Part shown: positions 1 through 5,372 of the stretch, piece by piece
Position numbering within the stretch: the first letter of the stretch is position 1
How the letters are laid out: each line of letters opens with the position of its first letter
NCBI GenBank assembly: GCA_945938205.1
Contig: CAMEUL010000085.1
Span: 1 to 6,714, forward strand
Reading direction: 5' to 3'
Source of the DNA: an uncultured Traorella sp.
GTDB lineage: Bacteria > Bacillota_I > Bacilli_A > Erysipelotrichales > Erysipelotrichaceae
DNA length: 6,714 bases
The notes under the pieces: model-generated
What the model saw: the letters and a program-made list of their open reading frames with translations, nothing else
Databases searched by the model: none
Told to the model about the DNA's origin: nothing
Position numbers and translations under genes: made by a program

Positions 1-9
1 CTTTATTCA

Positions 10-24
10 CATTTTCAAAGAACA
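10..24 (-). promoter_or_regulatory. boxA-like rRNA leader motif at window edge
   Basis: Read on the minus strand this is TGTTCTTTGAAAATG, close to the boxA-type element (TGTTCTTTGAAAAC and variants) that precedes or separates rRNA genes in Firmicutes and binds the Nus antitermination complex. It points out of the window to the left, so an rRNA operon could start just beyond position 1. Only the motif is seen; the rRNA itself is not in the window, and a short AT-rich motif can arise by chance. Confidence 0.35.
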
Positions 25-115
25 ATCAATTTCTGCTATCTATTTCAAGTGTTTTATATTTTCAAACTTTTTCATAAAAACTACTTGATTTTTATATAGT
101 TAGCTCCTTGGCTAC

Positions 116-144
116 AATATAATAAATATTATAAAAGATTACAA
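116..144 (-). promoter_or_regulatory. Candidate minus-strand promoter upstream of left edge
   Basis: The minus strand shows TTGTAA at 139-144 and TATATT at 116-121, separated by 17 bases, a fair match to a sigma-A promoter. Transcription would start near 109 and run out of the window to the left through the boxA-like motif. The region is very AT-rich, so the match is weak evidence. No convincing protein gene lies between it and the edge. Confidence 0.3.
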
Positions 145-146
145 AT

Positions 147-173
147 GAAAATTCACGTGAATTTCACGTGAAT
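147..173 (-). terminator. Double-palindrome hairpin after the glycosylase gene
   Basis: Positions 152-161 and 163-172 both read TTCACGTGAA, itself a palindrome, and together with the flanking bases they form a near-perfect 23-base inverted repeat with one central mismatch. It begins 3 bases beyond the stop codon of the glycosylase, and on the minus strand the stem is followed by TTTTC. It is therefore a plausible but weak intrinsic terminator for the NfeD-SPFH-glycosylase operon. The tandem arrangement with an 11-base period could instead be a paired operator. Confidence 0.5.
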
Positions 174-176
174 CGT

Positions 177-653
177 TTATATAAGTTCTTTTTCCCATAT
201 ATCAATCAGTCTTTCTAAAGAATATGCGGCATTGGCAGGACTAGTAGATGGAAGAGAAATACAAGGGATTTTTGTTTTAGGATATAAGTACTTTTGATAG
301 AGTTCTTCAGCCTTTTTCCCGTTGACTAATATTTTTTGAATCTTTGTTTTTTGAAGCAAAGATGCGATATCATTGACTTCAATGTTAGTAATGGAAGCAT
401 CACTGCTCCCCTGGATCTCACAACTCTGTATGACATCCCATAAGGCAATATGATGTTCATGAAGAAACTGTTTCTTTTCTTCTATACTGTGAAAAGATGT
501 CTGATAGATTTTTTCCATGATCTTCCAGAAGCGGTTTTGAGGATGCCCATAATAGAAACTGATTTCTCTTGATTTAACGCTTGGGAAAGAACCCAGAATG
601 AGAATGGTAGACTTTTCATCATAGATGGGTTCAAAAGTATGTGTTGCTTTCAT
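177..653 (-). CDS. DNA-deoxyinosine (hypoxanthine-DNA) glycosylase, UDG superfamily
   Basis: This 158-residue protein has the signature of the family-6 (HDG) branch of the uracil-DNA glycosylase superfamily, enzymes that remove hypoxanthine formed by adenine deamination and so start base-excision repair. Motif 1 is LILGSFPSVKS (residues 18-28). HPQNRFW (37-43) holds Asn40, the expected catalytic Asn of this branch. Motif 2 is LPSTSPANA (134-142), the base-flipping loop. The length is normal for the family and the N-terminus (FEP..DEKS.ILILGS) aligns with family starts as I recall them. It is the last gene of a minus-strand run behind an SPFH gene, 13 bases after that gene's stop. The start has no Shine-Dalgarno; a hairpin lies immediately before it. 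Substrate specificity is inferred from family, not seen. Confidence 0.85.
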   Translation of the reverse strand: MKATHTFEPIYDEKSTILILGSFPSVKSREISFYYGHPQNRFWKIMEKIYQTSFHSIEEKKQFLHEHHIALWDVIQSCEIQGSSDASITNIEVNDIASLLQKTKIQKILVNGKKAEELYQKYLYPKTKIPCISLPSTSPANAAYSLERLIDIWEKELI

Positions 654-656
654 GAC

Positions 657-680
657 AAAAAGTGACCTATTTGGTCACTT
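657..680 (-). terminator. Terminator-like hairpin between SPFH and glycosylase genes
   Basis: On the minus strand AAGTGACC (680-673) and GGTCACTT (667-660) form a perfect 8-bp stem with a 5-base loop, ending in a run of five T. The stem covers the last codons and stop (667-669) of the SPFH gene, and the run ends just before the glycosylase ATG at 653. It could act as an intrinsic terminator or attenuator lowering glycosylase expression. The short T-run makes partial read-through likely. Confidence 0.55.
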
Positions 681-1557
681 CTTTGGCACTTGCCAATATG
701 GATGTTAGATCCTGAATTTCGCTTGGAATGATCAGTTTTGTTGCTTGACCATCTGCCACCTTCTGCAAGGCTTCTAAGCTCTTAAGTTTTAATACTTCAT
801 CACTGACTTTCGCATTGCTTAAGACAGTTAAGGAATCAGCATTGGCTTTCTGTACTAATGCAATAGCTTCTGCTTCCCCTTGAGCTTCACGAATCTTCTG
901 TTCTTTCACGGCATCAGCTCTTAATATTGCACTTTCCTTTTCACCTTCCGCAATCAAGATCTCACTACGCTTTCTACCTTCTGCCTGAAGGATGGCTTCA
1001 CGTCTTTCACGTTCAGCTTTCATCTGTTTTTCCATGGCATCCTGAATTTCACGTGGAGGGAGAATGTTCTTTAATTCCACACGATTTACTTTGATGCCCC
1101 ATTTGTCAGTCGCTTCATCCAGAATTGCACGCATCTGTGTGTTGATCAGATCACGGGATGTCAAAGTTCCATCCAGATCCAGATCTCCAATAATGTTACG
1201 AAGGGTCGTTGCTGTCAGGTTTTCTACAGCCATCATTGGATTCGTCACTCCATAAGTGTACAGTTTAGAATCTGTTACCTGAAAATAAACCACGGTATCG
1301 ATCTGCATCGTTACGTTATCTTTGGTAATCACCGGCTGTGGGTCAAAATCCACTACATGTTCCTTTAATGAAATATTCATTGCGATACGGTCAATAAATG
1401 GAACCAAGAAATGAACTCCAGTTCCCCATGTTTTATAGTAAGCACCTAATCTTTCCACAACGACGCTTTTGCTTTGATTAACAATTCTGACATGAAAAGC
1501 CAGAAATACAATAGCCAGAAAAATAATTCCTAAAATTAAAATCCATTTAAAATCCAT
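667..1557 (-). CDS. SPFH/prohibitin-domain (stomatin-like, QmcA-type) membrane protein
   Basis: The 296-residue protein belongs to the stomatin/QmcA branch of SPFH proteins, membrane scaffolds linked to lipid microdomains and quality control of membrane proteins. A single N-terminal membrane segment (about residues 5-22) is followed by the SPFH domain (about 24-185), including RLGAYYKTWGTGVHFLVPF and ITKDNVTMQIDTVVYFQV. A charged coiled coil (about 172-240), rich in AEGE/AEAEA-like heptads, precedes a hydrophobic C-terminal stretch near IIPSEIQDLTSILA. Length is typical. The start has AAGGAG at 1565-1570, 7 bases upstream. It follows the NfeD-like gene by 3 bases; NfeD and stomatin genes are classically paired and their products interact. 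No damage is visible. The family assignment is firm; the exact cellular role is not known from sequence. Confidence 0.93.
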   Translation of the reverse strand: MDFKWILILGIIFLAIVFLAFHVRIVNQSKSVVVERLGAYYKTWGTGVHFLVPFIDRIAMNISLKEHVVDFDPQPVITKDNVTMQIDTVVYFQVTDSKLYTYGVTNPMMAVENLTATTLRNIIGDLDLDGTLTSRDLINTQMRAILDEATDKWGIKVNRVELKNILPPREIQDAMEKQMKAERERREAILQAEGRKRSEILIAEGEKESAILRADAVKEQKIREAQGEAEAIALVQKANADSLTVLSNAKVSDEVLKLKSLEALQKVADGQATKLIIPSEIQDLTSILASAKEVTK

Positions 1558-1560
1558 CTT

Positions 1561-1998
1561 TTATCTCCTTGTGCCTTTTACCAGGCATTTCACTCCTTCA
1601 ATTCGTTCAACAATTACTTTTTCGCCTTTTTTGTATGCGATACCCTCTTCACTCTTGGCTGCCCAATCCATATCTTTGACCAGAATTCTGCCTTCAAATG
1701 TTAATTCATCGAAATCAGACAGGACAATGGCCAGTTCTCCTATGTTGCTTTCTGAATTAGTCACGACCTTATCACCTTTCACCAGCCGTTTGACCAAAGG
1801 TCGAAAGGCAATCAGGGTAATGAGTGACACGATCACAAAGACACTTCCCTGAATATCGATGCTCACATTAAAGATACTCAAGATGAGCGCTACGATGCTT
1901 CCACTTAGAAACCATATTGATACGAATTGCTGAGTGAAGGCTTCGAGTAGTGTAAATACAACACATGCGATCATCCAAAATAAGATTGCCTGATCCAT
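1561..1998 (-). CDS. NfeD-like membrane protein with C-terminal OB-fold
   Basis: This is a short-form NfeD protein (145 residues from the chosen start) without the ClpP-like protease domain. It has three membrane segments (about residues 3-21, 25-43 and 50-65) and then a cytoplasmic OB-fold (about 82-145) with the family pattern IGELAIVLSDF...EGRILVKDMDWAAKSEEGIAYKKGEKVIV. NfeD partners stomatin-like proteins, and the SPFH gene starts 3 bases downstream, so the two form a membrane complex by inference. The frame is open further back to 2031, but I choose the ATG at 1996-1998: it has AGGAGGCG just upstream, and the extra 11 codons would overlap the promoter -10 box at 2020-2025. First gene of the minus-strand operon. 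Confidence 0.88.
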   Translation of the reverse strand: MDQAILFWMIACVVFTLLEAFTQQFVSIWFLSGSIVALILSIFNVSIDIQGSVFVIVSLITLIAFRPLVKRLVKGDKVVTNSESNIGELAIVLSDFDELTFEGRILVKDMDWAAKSEEGIAYKKGEKVIVERIEGVKCLVKGTRR

Positions 1999-2002
1999 AT
2001 AC

Positions 2003-2012
2003 TCGCCTCCTA
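2003..2012 (-). promoter_or_regulatory. Ribosome binding site deciding the NfeD start
   Basis: The minus strand reads AGGAGGCGAG here, an almost ideal Shine-Dalgarno, with the ATG at 1998 at suitable spacing. It lies only 7 bases after the -10 box, which rules out the longer N-terminus beginning at 2031. Confidence 0.8.
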
Positions 2013-2019
2013 TGCCTGT

Positions 2020-2047
2020 ATTATATCGCATTTTTCTTTTTTGAAAA
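2020..2047 (-). promoter_or_regulatory. Sigma-A promoter for the NfeD-SPFH-glycosylase operon
   Basis: A perfect -10 (TATAAT, 2020-2025) has a weak -35 (TTTTCA, 2042-2047) 16 bases upstream on the minus strand. Predicted transcription start is near 2013, so the mRNA would begin right at the Shine-Dalgarno of the NfeD gene. It is back to back with the promoter of the lipid-kinase operon. Confidence 0.6.
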
Positions 2048-2061
2048 CTCTTATGACAGAT

Positions 2062-2090
2062 TTGTAATTAAAAGAATTTTGAATTATAAT
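2062..2090 (+). promoter_or_regulatory. Sigma-A promoter for the lipid-kinase / tRNA-binding operon
   Basis: TTGTAA (2062-2067) and a perfect TATAAT (2085-2090) are spaced by 17 bases on the plus strand. Transcription would start near 2097, within or at the edge of the GGCGAGG Shine-Dalgarno (2094-2100), leaving a leader of only about 10 bases before the ATG at 2108. Confidence 0.65.
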
Positions 2091-2107
2091 GAAGGCGAGG
2101 TAAAAAC

Positions 2108-3060
2108 ATGCGACATATTTTTATAATTAACCCAAAAGCCGGAAAAAGTGATGACACTGAAAAGCTGACGGCTCAAATAAAAAAAGTCTTTGAAAACAGA
2201 GACGAACCTTATGCCATTGAAGTACCAACATCCAGAGAAAACACTACAAAGATAGCCGCAAACTATGCTCGTTCGAATGAAAAGGTCGTTCTTTATGCCT
2301 GTGGAGGTGATGGCACTCTCAATGATGTTCTCAACGGATGCATGAATCAAGAAAATGTCATCCTCTCTCATGTTCCGATTGGATCAGGAAATGATTTCAT
2401 TAAATTTTTTGGAAAAAATGCGAAAAAAGATTTTTTGGATCTTGAACAGCTGATCAACGGAAATATTGTCGATGTGGATGTCTTATCGATCAATGATCAC
2501 TATTCCATCAATATTGCCAATATTGGCTTGGATGCAATGGTTGCCTTCAATGCCAACAAGTTCAAACGGCTTCCTTTTGTAACCGGAAAAAGTCCTATCA
2601 GATTTCCTTGGCTTATTCCTTTTTCACTTCCACAAAGCATTTTATGAAAATCAAAGTAGATGGTGAAGAACAGAAAGAAGACTGTTATTCCTTTGTCGTA
2701 TGTGCCAACGCAAAATATTATGGTGGAAGTTACTGTGCTGCACCTTTTGCTGATCTTCAGGATGGCCTCATGGATGTGATCCTAATTCCAAAGGTTTCTC
2801 GTCCAAAGATCCTTCAGCTGATGAACATTTATCAGAAAGGGCAACATCTTGATGGTACGCATGATGATATCGTTCATTATTTCAAAGCTCAAAAAGTGGG
2901 GATCCAGTCGGATCATGAAATTCAAGTCTGTCTGGAAGGAGAAGGTTATGCTATGCAGAATCCGCTCATCCAAATAGCAGATCAAAAGATCCCACTGCTC
3001 GTCCCTAAAAAATATACTCATAAGAATATACTGGTAGAACCAAAGGAGGAAGAAAAATGA
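2108..3060 (+). pseudogene. Diacylglycerol/lipid kinase (DagK/YegS family), frameshifted
   Basis: The reading is a DAGK-catalytic-domain lipid kinase, ATP-dependent enzymes that phosphorylate diacylglycerol or related lipids at the membrane. The first frame (2108-2647) carries NPKAG (residues 8-12), the nucleotide-binding GGDGT (66-70) and GSGND (92-96), then NIANIGLDA. After codon 161 it goes out of frame and adds 18 unrelated residues. The correct continuation is in another frame to 3060: SYQISLAYSFFTS, IKVDGEEQ, then YYGGSYCAAPFADLQDGLMDV with the usual C-terminal catalytic and metal-site region. One extra A in the GGAAAAAG run (2585-2592) would restore about 317 residues, the normal family length. 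Thus the gene looks broken by a one-base deletion in a homopolymer, or by a sequence error. The first-frame stop overlaps an in-frame ATG (2644), so reinitiation into the second half is possible. It overlaps the next gene by ATGA. Confidence 0.85.
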
Positions 3061-3407
3061 GTGCACCTGTCAAACAAAACATTACCATGAAAGAAGTAGA
3101 TGCTGTGGATGTTCGCGTTGGAACCATTCTCCAAGTCGATGATGTTCCTGCATCCAGAAAACTTGTTCAGCTTACCGTTGATTTTGGTGACTTTCAGAGA
3201 AAAATCTGTGTAGGATTTAAAAATGAAAGAGAAAATCCAAAAGAAGTAGAAGGTAAACAGGCTTTATTCATTGTAAACCTGCCACCAAAAGAAATGGCTG
3301 GCGTTGTCAGTGAAGGAATGATTTTTGATATCGGATATCAGGATGGTATCAAACCTGTACTGGCTGTTCCAGAAGAAAAGGTTCCAAATGGAACCCGTCT
3401 TGGATAA
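3057..3407 (+). CDS. tRNA-binding (CsaA/EMAP-like OB-fold) domain protein
   Basis: A 116-residue stand-alone tRNA-binding domain (the fold found at the C-terminus of MetRS, in CsaA and in Arc1p/EMAPII). The OB-fold spans about residues 11-115, with DVRVGTILQVDDVPASRKLVQLTVDFGD, then GKQALFIVNLPPKEMAGVVSEGM and the closing VPNGTRLG, all canonical positions. The family binds tRNA nonspecifically or acts as a small chaperone (CsaA); which applies here cannot be told. The start ATG overlaps the kinase stop (ATGA) and has AAAGGAGGA at 3042-3050, 7 bases upstream of the ATG. It depends on the upstream promoter, so the kinase frameshift, which stops translation about 400 bases earlier, could reduce its expression through polarity. 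Confidence 0.88.
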   Translation: MSAPVKQNITMKEVDAVDVRVGTILQVDDVPASRKLVQLTVDFGDFQRKICVGFKNERENPKEVEGKQALFIVNLPPKEMAGVVSEGMIFDIGYQDGIKPVLAVPEEKVPNGTRLG

Positions 3408-3419
3408 TTTACATCCAAT

Positions 3420-3451
3420 AACTCCGCATGGAAGAGATGCGGAGTTTTTTT
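3420..3451 (+). terminator. Intrinsic terminator of the kinase / tRNA-binding operon
   Basis: AACTCCGCAT (3420-3429) pairs perfectly with ATGCGGAGTT (3437-3446) around a 7-base loop, and seven T (3445-3451) follow. It is a strong rho-independent terminator 12 bases after the stop codon. On the other strand no T-run follows, so it serves the plus strand only, just ahead of the converging DUF1232 gene. Confidence 0.92.
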
Positions 3452-3457
3452 GACTTA

Positions 3458-3826
3458 TCAATCTATTAATAATTTGATGATCATAAACAGAATCAGTATC
3501 CAAAAAAGCACAATCGGAATGGCATAATACCATTTTTTCGGCTTACCTTTTTCCCAAAGTCCTTCTGCCTGTTTTCGATTTCTATCCATCACTTGCTGAG
3601 GTATCAGACGAAGTGTCAGTGCAACCAATGCAGGAAGCAAAATGACATCATCCAAATACCCTAAAACAGGTATAAAGTCAGGCACAAGATCAATCGGAGA
3701 GAGAGCATAGGCAACCGTGATACCGGCAATGATTTTAGCCATGATCGGCGTTTCTTTATCCTTTAATGTCTAAAAGATAGCAGGTATGTCTGTTTTTAAC
3801 TGTTTTGCTCGTTCTTTTATGTGCAT
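3458..3826 (-). pseudogene. DUF1232 (YkvA-like) membrane protein, interrupted by in-frame TAG
   Basis: The signature SPIDLVPDFIPVLGYLDD (about residues 43-60 of the full frame) identifies the DUF1232 family of small membrane proteins of unknown function. A C-terminal membrane segment follows (about 101-119, YYAIPIVLFWILILFMIIKLL). The frame from an ATG at 3826 encodes MHIKERAKQLKTDIPAIF, then TAG at 3770-3772 (codon 19), then TLKDKETPIM and the rest in the same frame, 122 codons in all, the usual family length. Family members as I recall have Leu at the interrupted position, so one substitution (TTG to TAG) explains it. A ribosome site (AGTAGG) precedes 3826. The remaining intact stretch starts at an ATG at 3742 with no Shine-Dalgarno; a shortened 94-residue product is possible but doubtful. 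Confidence 0.75.
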
Positions 3827-3846
3827 AAAAATTGCCTACTTTCTTC

Positions 3847-3874
3847 AAAAAAATGATAGATGATCTATCATTTT
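3847..3874 (-). terminator. AT-rich terminator after the Hpt / response-regulator pair
   Basis: AAAATGATAGA (3850-3860) pairs perfectly with TCTATCATTTT (3864-3874) around a 3-base loop. On the minus strand the stem runs into seven T (3853-3847). The 11-bp stem is weak in G/C but the shape is that of an intrinsic terminator. The stop codon of the response-regulator remnant (3868-3870) lies inside the stem. It separates that operon from the DUF1232 gene. Confidence 0.6.
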
Positions 3875-4015
3875 AATATTCCAACAACTTTTGGTTTAAA
3901 GGGGCGATTGATATAATCAATGACACCTAAATCTATAATTTCCTTACGATATCTGATAATTTGGCACGATTAAGTCAGAATCATCCACAATCAGGATGCA
4001 TTTCTTCTTCAACAT
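3868..4015 (-). pseudogene. Response-regulator receiver domain remnant with internal deletion
   Basis: Starting with the ATG at 4015 the minus strand encodes MLKKKCILIVDDSDLI, the first beta strand and acidic pocket (Asp-Asp) of a CheY-like receiver, and then runs into TAA at 3946-3944. In another frame, ending with TGA at 3870-3868, it encodes EIIDLGVIDYINRPFKP, the last helix, strand and RPF motif of a receiver, where most receivers have KPF. About 75 middle residues, including the phosphorylated Asp, are missing and the ends are out of frame, so it cannot work. The gene starts 1 base after the stop of the Hpt gene, with AGAGGA in that gene's end as ribosome site, so it was the Hpt partner. 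It ended in the hairpin at 3847-3874. Confidence 0.75.
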
Positions 4016-4016
4016 A

Positions 4017-4376
4017 CTATTCCTCTTCTGATATTAACAGAATTTTCTTTTTCAATTCTTCATATGCCATATAGAATTCTTCAAACTCTTGGATGGCCTG
4101 GTCATTCACCTGACCATTTCTTAGTGTTTCTGTCAGTTTTTTCACTGAAGGAAGCAGAGAAACCAGTTCAAGGTTTAAACACAGTCCCTTCAAAGTATGG
4201 GCACTTCTGAACGCAAGTTCCCCATCTTTGTTTTTTATGGCTTCTTGTAAATCATCAAAGGTTGGATCCTTATAAAAAAGATTCAAATACTTGCGGATCA
4301 GTTTCTCATTTGATAAACGATTTAACACCGTTTCATAATTGGCACCAATGCTTTCATAAAATTCTTGAAGTTTCAT
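4017..4376 (-). CDS. Histidine phosphotransfer (Hpt) domain protein
   Basis: A 119-residue all-helical Hpt protein. RSAHTLKGLCLNLEL (residues 58-72) holds the phosphorylated His60 with the canonical HTLKG setting. Such proteins carry phosphate between a hybrid sensor kinase and a response regulator in the cytoplasm. Length and layout match free-standing Hpt proteins of Firmicutes. The start ATG (4376) has AAAGG 11 bases upstream. The receiver gene directly downstream is a remnant, so this Hpt is either orphaned or serves a receiver encoded elsewhere; no sensor kinase is in the window. The key His and flanking Lys are intact, so the protein itself shows no decay. Confidence 0.88.
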   Translation of the reverse strand: MKLQEFYESIGANYETVLNRLSNEKLIRKYLNLFYKDPTFDDLQEAIKNKDGELAFRSAHTLKGLCLNLELVSLLPSVKKLTETLRNGQVNDQAIQEFEEFYMAYEELKKKILLISEEE

Positions 4377-4481
4377 AATAAACTACCTTTCCTTTATTTC
4401 TAAAACAAATTTTACATTAATCTATAATGTCTCTTAAATATGTCTGTTTTTTAACATGTTATTGTAAGTATAGATAAACTT

Positions 4482-4510
4482 ATTTTAACATCTTTATCCA
4501 TATATTCCAA
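4482..4510 (-). promoter_or_regulatory. Candidate promoter for the Hpt gene
   Basis: In the 225-base gap upstream of the Hpt gene the minus strand shows TTGGAA (4505-4510) and TAAAAT (4482-4487) with a 17-base spacer, implying a leader of about 100 bases. The gap is extremely AT-rich, so chance matches are expected. Apart from the terminator of the hydrolase gene nothing else is recognised in this gap. Confidence 0.3.
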
Positions 4511-4561
4511 TATTTTCGTAATATATTTGAAAACACATCCTAAAATCATTCACGACGGCAT

Positions 4562-4590
4562 AAAAAAACATCCTTTTCAAACAGGATGTT
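4562..4590 (-). terminator. Intrinsic terminator of the thioredoxin-fold / hydrolase operon
   Basis: AACATCCT (4567-4574) pairs with AGGATGTT (4583-4590) around an 8-base loop, and the minus strand continues into seven T (4568-4562). It lies 11 bases after the hydrolase stop codon. Confidence 0.88.
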
Positions 4591-4601
4591 ATTGATGTAT
4601 T

Positions 4602-5372
4602 TTAGTAAGCATTCAACCAATCCAGTGTTTCCTTCACCACGATATCAAACGTGCGATACTCTTCATCTAATAAATTGAATATATGATTGGCATGTTCAAT
4701 CAAGACCACTTTTGAATCCGGATGATGAGAAGCCTTGATGATCTCAGTAGAATATTTTGGGTCCACAATGTTATCCTGCAGTCCATGAATGGCTAACGTA
4801 GGTATTGAATGCTTTTCATACTCTTTTAACACATCGATGGACAAAACATCCTCATACCATTCTTTGGATAAACGGACAGGTTTTGTATATCCGGGATCAT
4901 ACCAGTGATATCCATGTTGTTTGGCTAGCTGATATTTTTCTTTTTGAACCATTATTGAAAGATCACTGGCTCCGGCAAGTGTTATAAGAGATGTGATCCT
5001 ATCGTCAGCACTCAAAAGAACCACTGTTCCTCCCTGACTCCAGCCTAAAAGATGCAGGATCTCATATCCCAGACTTTGGGCATACCGCATGACATCTTGG
5101 GTATCAGAAACAGCACTCCTTAACGTGTAATGGATGTAATCCACCTCACTTTTGCCACAGCCGATAAAATCAAAACGCAAAACGCCATAACCTGCTTCTG
5201 CCAATGCCTTTGCCAGATAAACATAGGCATTATTGCATTCATTCATGTTTGAACACGTTCCATGACATAAAATGACACACTTCTTGCTTCCTTTTAATGG
5301 TCGTGTATGAATTCCAAAAATATCATAATTCTCTCTGCTCTTCAGTTGAAATTCTGAGGATAATACACTCAT
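4602..5372 (-). CDS. Alpha/beta hydrolase (esterase/acylhydrolase type)
   Basis: A 256-residue cytoplasmic serine hydrolase of the alpha/beta fold, resembling cinnamoyl/feruloyl-esterase-like members with a small lid. The oxyanion HG is at 37-38 and the RFDFIGCGKS turn at 66-75. The nucleophile elbow GWSQGG gives Ser112, the acid is Asp200 (IHGLQD) and the base His230 (HANH). The lid region about 140-180 is rich in aromatics and Lys. No signal peptide. Its five Cys (32, 36, 40, 46, 72) all lie in the first third around the oxyanion hole, with none later. The ATG overlaps the stop of the upstream CPHC thiol protein (ATGA), with GGAGG at 5383-5387, so the two are translationally coupled. The substrate is not predictable from sequence. 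Confidence 0.88.
   Translation of the reverse strand: MSVLSSEFQLKSRENYDIFGIHTRPLKGSKKCVILCHGTCSNMNECNNAYVYLAKALAEAGYGVLRFDFIGCGKSEVDYIHYTLRSAVSDTQDVMRYAQSLGYEILHLLGWSQGGTVVLLSADDRITSLITLAGASDLSIMVQKEKYQLAKQHGYHWYDPGYTKPVRLSKEWYEDVLSIDVLKEYEKHSIPTLAIHGLQDNIVDPKYSTEIIKASHHPDSKVVLIEHANHIFNLLDEEYRTFDIVVKETLDWLNAY

Noticed and set aside
40..75. Eleven-codon minus-strand open frame (MKKFENIKHLK) in the left intergenic region
   Set aside because: No ribosome site at proper distance; AAGGAG is about 30 bases upstream. Such short frames are common by chance in AT-rich DNA.
1064..1852. Plus-strand open frames inside the SPFH and NfeD genes
   Set aside because: They are antisense shadows of clear family members, with no ribosome site and no recognisable domain.
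2585..2592. Programmed -1 frameshift at the A-run of the lipid kinase
   Set aside because: The frame reads GGA AAA AGT, not a standard X XXY YYZ slippery heptamer, and no strong downstream hairpin was seen. Kinases of this family are normally not recoded. A lost A is simpler.
2084..3066. Minus-strand open frames opposite the lipid kinase
   Set aside because: Antisense shadows without ribosome sites; the plus strand carries the kinase motifs.
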